Shown here in pieces: positions 62,534 through 64,000 of a stretch of 64,000 bases of DNA. Below the pieces are notes generated by a model, which saw only the letters and a list, made by a program, of their open reading frames with translations, did no database searches and had not been told where the DNA came from. Position 1 is the first letter of the stretch, and each line of letters starts with the position of its first letter. Location: assembly GCA_029262195.1 (NCBI GenBank), contig JAJCZX010000034.1:86576-150575 (forward strand), given 5' to 3'. The DNA is from Gemmatimonadota bacterium. GTDB lineage: Bacteria > Gemmatimonadota > Gemmatimonadetes > Gemmatimonadales > GWC2-71-9. The translations under genes and the position numbers were made by a program.

Positions 62534-63585
62534 TGATGGCTCGCCAAAAAAGACTCAATGATCACTCGCCCTATAGCCTCGGCGAGTTTTACAGGCACCG
62601 CATTACCGATCCAACGTCCCACCTCAGTAAACGACACCTTTTCGTCGGTGGGCAGGAAATTGTAGTCATTAGGAAAGGATTGCAAAATCGCCGCTTCCCT
62701 TAGAGAAATAGCGCGGTGTTGTACTGGGTGACCGAAGCGGCCGTTACCGAATCCATAGCACTGAGTCGTCATTGTAGGCGCGGGCTCACTCCATACCATG
62801 CGCGCGTAGACTCCTGGATAGGTTTTTCCCGTGGACCGACGATGACAGGGAGCCCTGAGGCTTTGTGGCCAATCACGCCAGGTGCCACCAGGTTTAGAGG
62901 CCTTGATTCGCCTAAGATTGACCGGGCTGAGCGATGAGGCAGTATGAAGGGGATCGGTGGGATCAGTTTCACCCGCGGAAAGTTTTGGTAGATGGCCGAT
63001 GGCTTCTTGAACTGAGACAGCAGGACTATGGCTGGGGGTCAACGGCCGGAGTTCTGTTGACCTGGCCGCTATCACCACTAGTCGGCGGCGCTTTTGAGGC
63101 ACACCGTACTCTTCGCATTTGGCGATGGTCCATTGGAGCTGATATCCCGCTCCCGTAAGGCGGTCGCGAAATTCTTCGAACACTTTCCCGTTTTTATACC
63201 TCGCGAGTGCCGGCACGTTTTCCATCGTAACGAAGTCGGGCCTAACTTTGACGGCGAGTTTGGCGAATTCAGCTACCAGGCCCCATTGTGGATCTTCATC
63301 GTATCTTTGTTTATACGAGGAAAAGGGTTGGCAGGGCGCACATCCAGCCAGTACCGAAGGGGCCTTACCGCTAAAATGACGTCGGATCTCCTTTGCTGAA
63401 AGTTTTGCCACATCGCGAGCAAAGAAATCTGCGTTGTTGTTGCTCTCAAACGCGTGCTTACATCTCGCGTCCAGGTCATATCCAGCAAGAATGTTCATGC
63501 CTGCTAACTTGAGTCCGTGACTAAGAGCACCCGCGCCACAAAACAGGTCGACCACCTCACCGAGACACTCTTTATTCCTTACCAT
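62530..63585 (-). CDS. DNA (cytosine-5) methyltransferase
   Basis: A 351-residue C5 methyltransferase. Motif I DLFCGAGALSHG, motif IV GCAPCQPFSSY with the catalytic Cys, motif VI ENVPAL, motif VIII QKRRRL, motif IX REAAILQSFP and motif X GNAVPVKLAEAI are all present; the region around residues 210-270 would be the target-recognition part. Start ATG 63585 has an AAGGAA site; earlier in-frame ATGs at 63609 and 63693 are weaker. It precedes the GHKL ATPase gene, with which it overlaps by four bases. A separate restriction nuclease is not seen. Confidence 0.93.
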   Translation of the reverse strand: MVRNKECLGEVVDLFCGAGALSHGLKLAGMNILAGYDLDARCKHAFESNNNADFFARDVAKLSAKEIRRHFSGKAPSVLAGCAPCQPFSSYKQRYDEDPQWGLVAEFAKLAVKVRPDFVTMENVPALARYKNGKVFEEFRDRLTGAGYQLQWTIAKCEEYGVPQKRRRLVVIAARSTELRPLTPSHSPAVSVQEAIGHLPKLSAGETDPTDPLHTASSLSPVNLRRIKASKPGGTWRDWPQSLRAPCHRRSTGKTYPGVYARMVWSEPAPTMTTQCYGFGNGRFGHPVQHRAISLREAAILQSFPNDYNFLPTDEKVSFTEVGRWIGNAVPVKLAEAIGRVIIESFLASHQ

Positions 63586-63892
63586 TTTTATTCCTTGCCT
63601 TCGAGTCATGCCCTCCCAGCGGCCGTTGCGCGTCACAGGTGTTTTTCCATCAGACAACGTTGCTCCCGGCGGCGCGGCCGAACGATGTTGCAAATATGCT
63701 TCGCAGCGACCCTCACCAGATTATTCATCCTTATAGGTTACTCCCGTTCCTCACCACGTGTCCATATCCATTCACCTTCAAAGAGGCGTCAATCTCATCT
63801 GCTTGAATCTTCCAAGTAGTGCTGTGGAGTCCGACCTTTCTCTGTGACGGTCGAGTTCCCCAACAAACGCTTCCAGGAAGGTACTAAGAATC
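63586..63892. other. Spacer upstream of the methyltransferase and before IS110
   Basis: About 307 bases between the methyltransferase start and the transposase. No credible gene; a plus-strand open frame (63517-63819) has no recognisable sequence and is partly antisense. The IS110 left end must lie within this stretch, probably in its last 80 bases, and the upstream part of the restriction locus may have been cut off by the insertion. Confidence 0.5.
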
Positions 63893-64000
63893 ATGTACTA
63901 CACCGGCATCGATCTGCACAAGCGTACCTCATACGTTACCACTCTGGATCATACAGGCAAGATCCTCACTCAGCAGGACCTGCCTAATAAGCGAGCCATT
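63893..64000 (+). mobile_element. IS110-family transposase, 5' part only
   Basis: The first 36 codons of a DEDD transposase: MYYTGIDLHKRTSYVTTLD with the conserved Asp of GIDLHK, the usual IS110 start. An AGGAAGG ribosome-binding site precedes ATG 63893. The gene continues past the end of the window. IS110 elements usually lack terminal inverted repeats, so the boundary is not defined. Confidence 0.85.

Noticed and set aside
63517..63819. Plus-strand open frame between methyltransferase and IS110
   Set aside because: Largely antisense to the methyltransferase start region, low-complexity, no ribosome-binding site or family.
1..64000. CRISPR arrays
   Set aside because: No regularly spaced 23-40 base direct repeats and no cas genes were seen; the only repeats are isolated pairs.

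Overview
The window reads as a chromosomal stretch of a Gram-negative bacterium, most likely a member of the Gemmatimonadota or a close relative. This is inferred from gene content only: many small secreted outer-membrane barrels with an Ala-Gln signal-peptidase site, a six-bladed beta-propeller protein, an FHA-GAF-cyclase, the late genes of a menaquinone (futalosine-type) pathway, frequent GTG/TTG starts and tightly overlapped operons. No rRNA is present, so the assignment is moderate. Coding density is high and almost all genes are housekeeping; accessory DNA is limited to about 16.6-19.2 kb and 60.5-64 kb.

Layout. 0-5.1 kb: a secreted propeller protein, a CDGSH iron-sulfur protein, and etfB-etfA-ETF:quinone oxidoreductase, which passes electrons from acyl-CoA and similar dehydrogenases to the quinone pool. 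5.1-13.5 kb (minus strand): a ten-gene coupled operon gpmI, barrel protein, molybdate/tungstate-type ABC permease and ATPase, queD-like gene, fdhD, barrel protein, mobA, mobB, moeA, that is, molybdenum/tungsten uptake and cofactor maturation. 13.5-16.6 kb: SH3-domain protein, a small protein, terminator, guaB. 16.6-19.2 kb: an A+T-rich spacer, an AbiEi-like/Fic fusion and a VapBC pair. 19.3-26 kb: an alanine-type sodium symporter, an nrnA-like phosphoesterase, mrp, then an ECF sigma factor with a candidate anti-sigma and a bactofilin-like membrane protein. 26-30.3 kb: ubiE/menG, ubiD-like, ubiA-like, ubiX and a phosphodiesterase (last steps of menaquinone synthesis). 30.3-42.3 kb: CaCA antiporter, UvrC-N/Cho-like nuclease, mutM, purD, M48 protease, a methionine/cysteine PLP enzyme, HD-GYP response regulator, glmM, glmS, dtd, maf. 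42.2-49 kb: FHA-GAF-adenylate cyclase, lipoprotein, large outer-membrane protein, and a PilB/GspE ATPase fused to a receiver domain. 49-54 kb: an apparently Fur-controlled locus with two operator palindromes, porin, FMN-binding membrane protein, four-helix membrane protein and ApbE flavin transferase. 54-60.5 kb: engB, clpX, clpP, tig, then a YCII protein with an ECF42-like sigma factor, and tRNA-Leu(UAG). 60.8-64 kb: a GHKL ATPase coupled to a cytosine-5 DNA methyltransferase (MORC/MutL-like restriction-modification type), and the start of an IS110 transposase cut by the window end.

The most interesting systems are the 49.9-54.0 kb locus, best read as an iron-regulated, covalently flavinylated trans-membrane electron-transfer module, and the 60.9-63.6 kb methyltransferase-GHKL ATPase pair. 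Other oddities are an ETF:quinone oxidoreductase lacking one of four Fe-S cysteines, an FdhD lacking the second cysteine of its CxxC motif, and a transporter operon without a binding protein.
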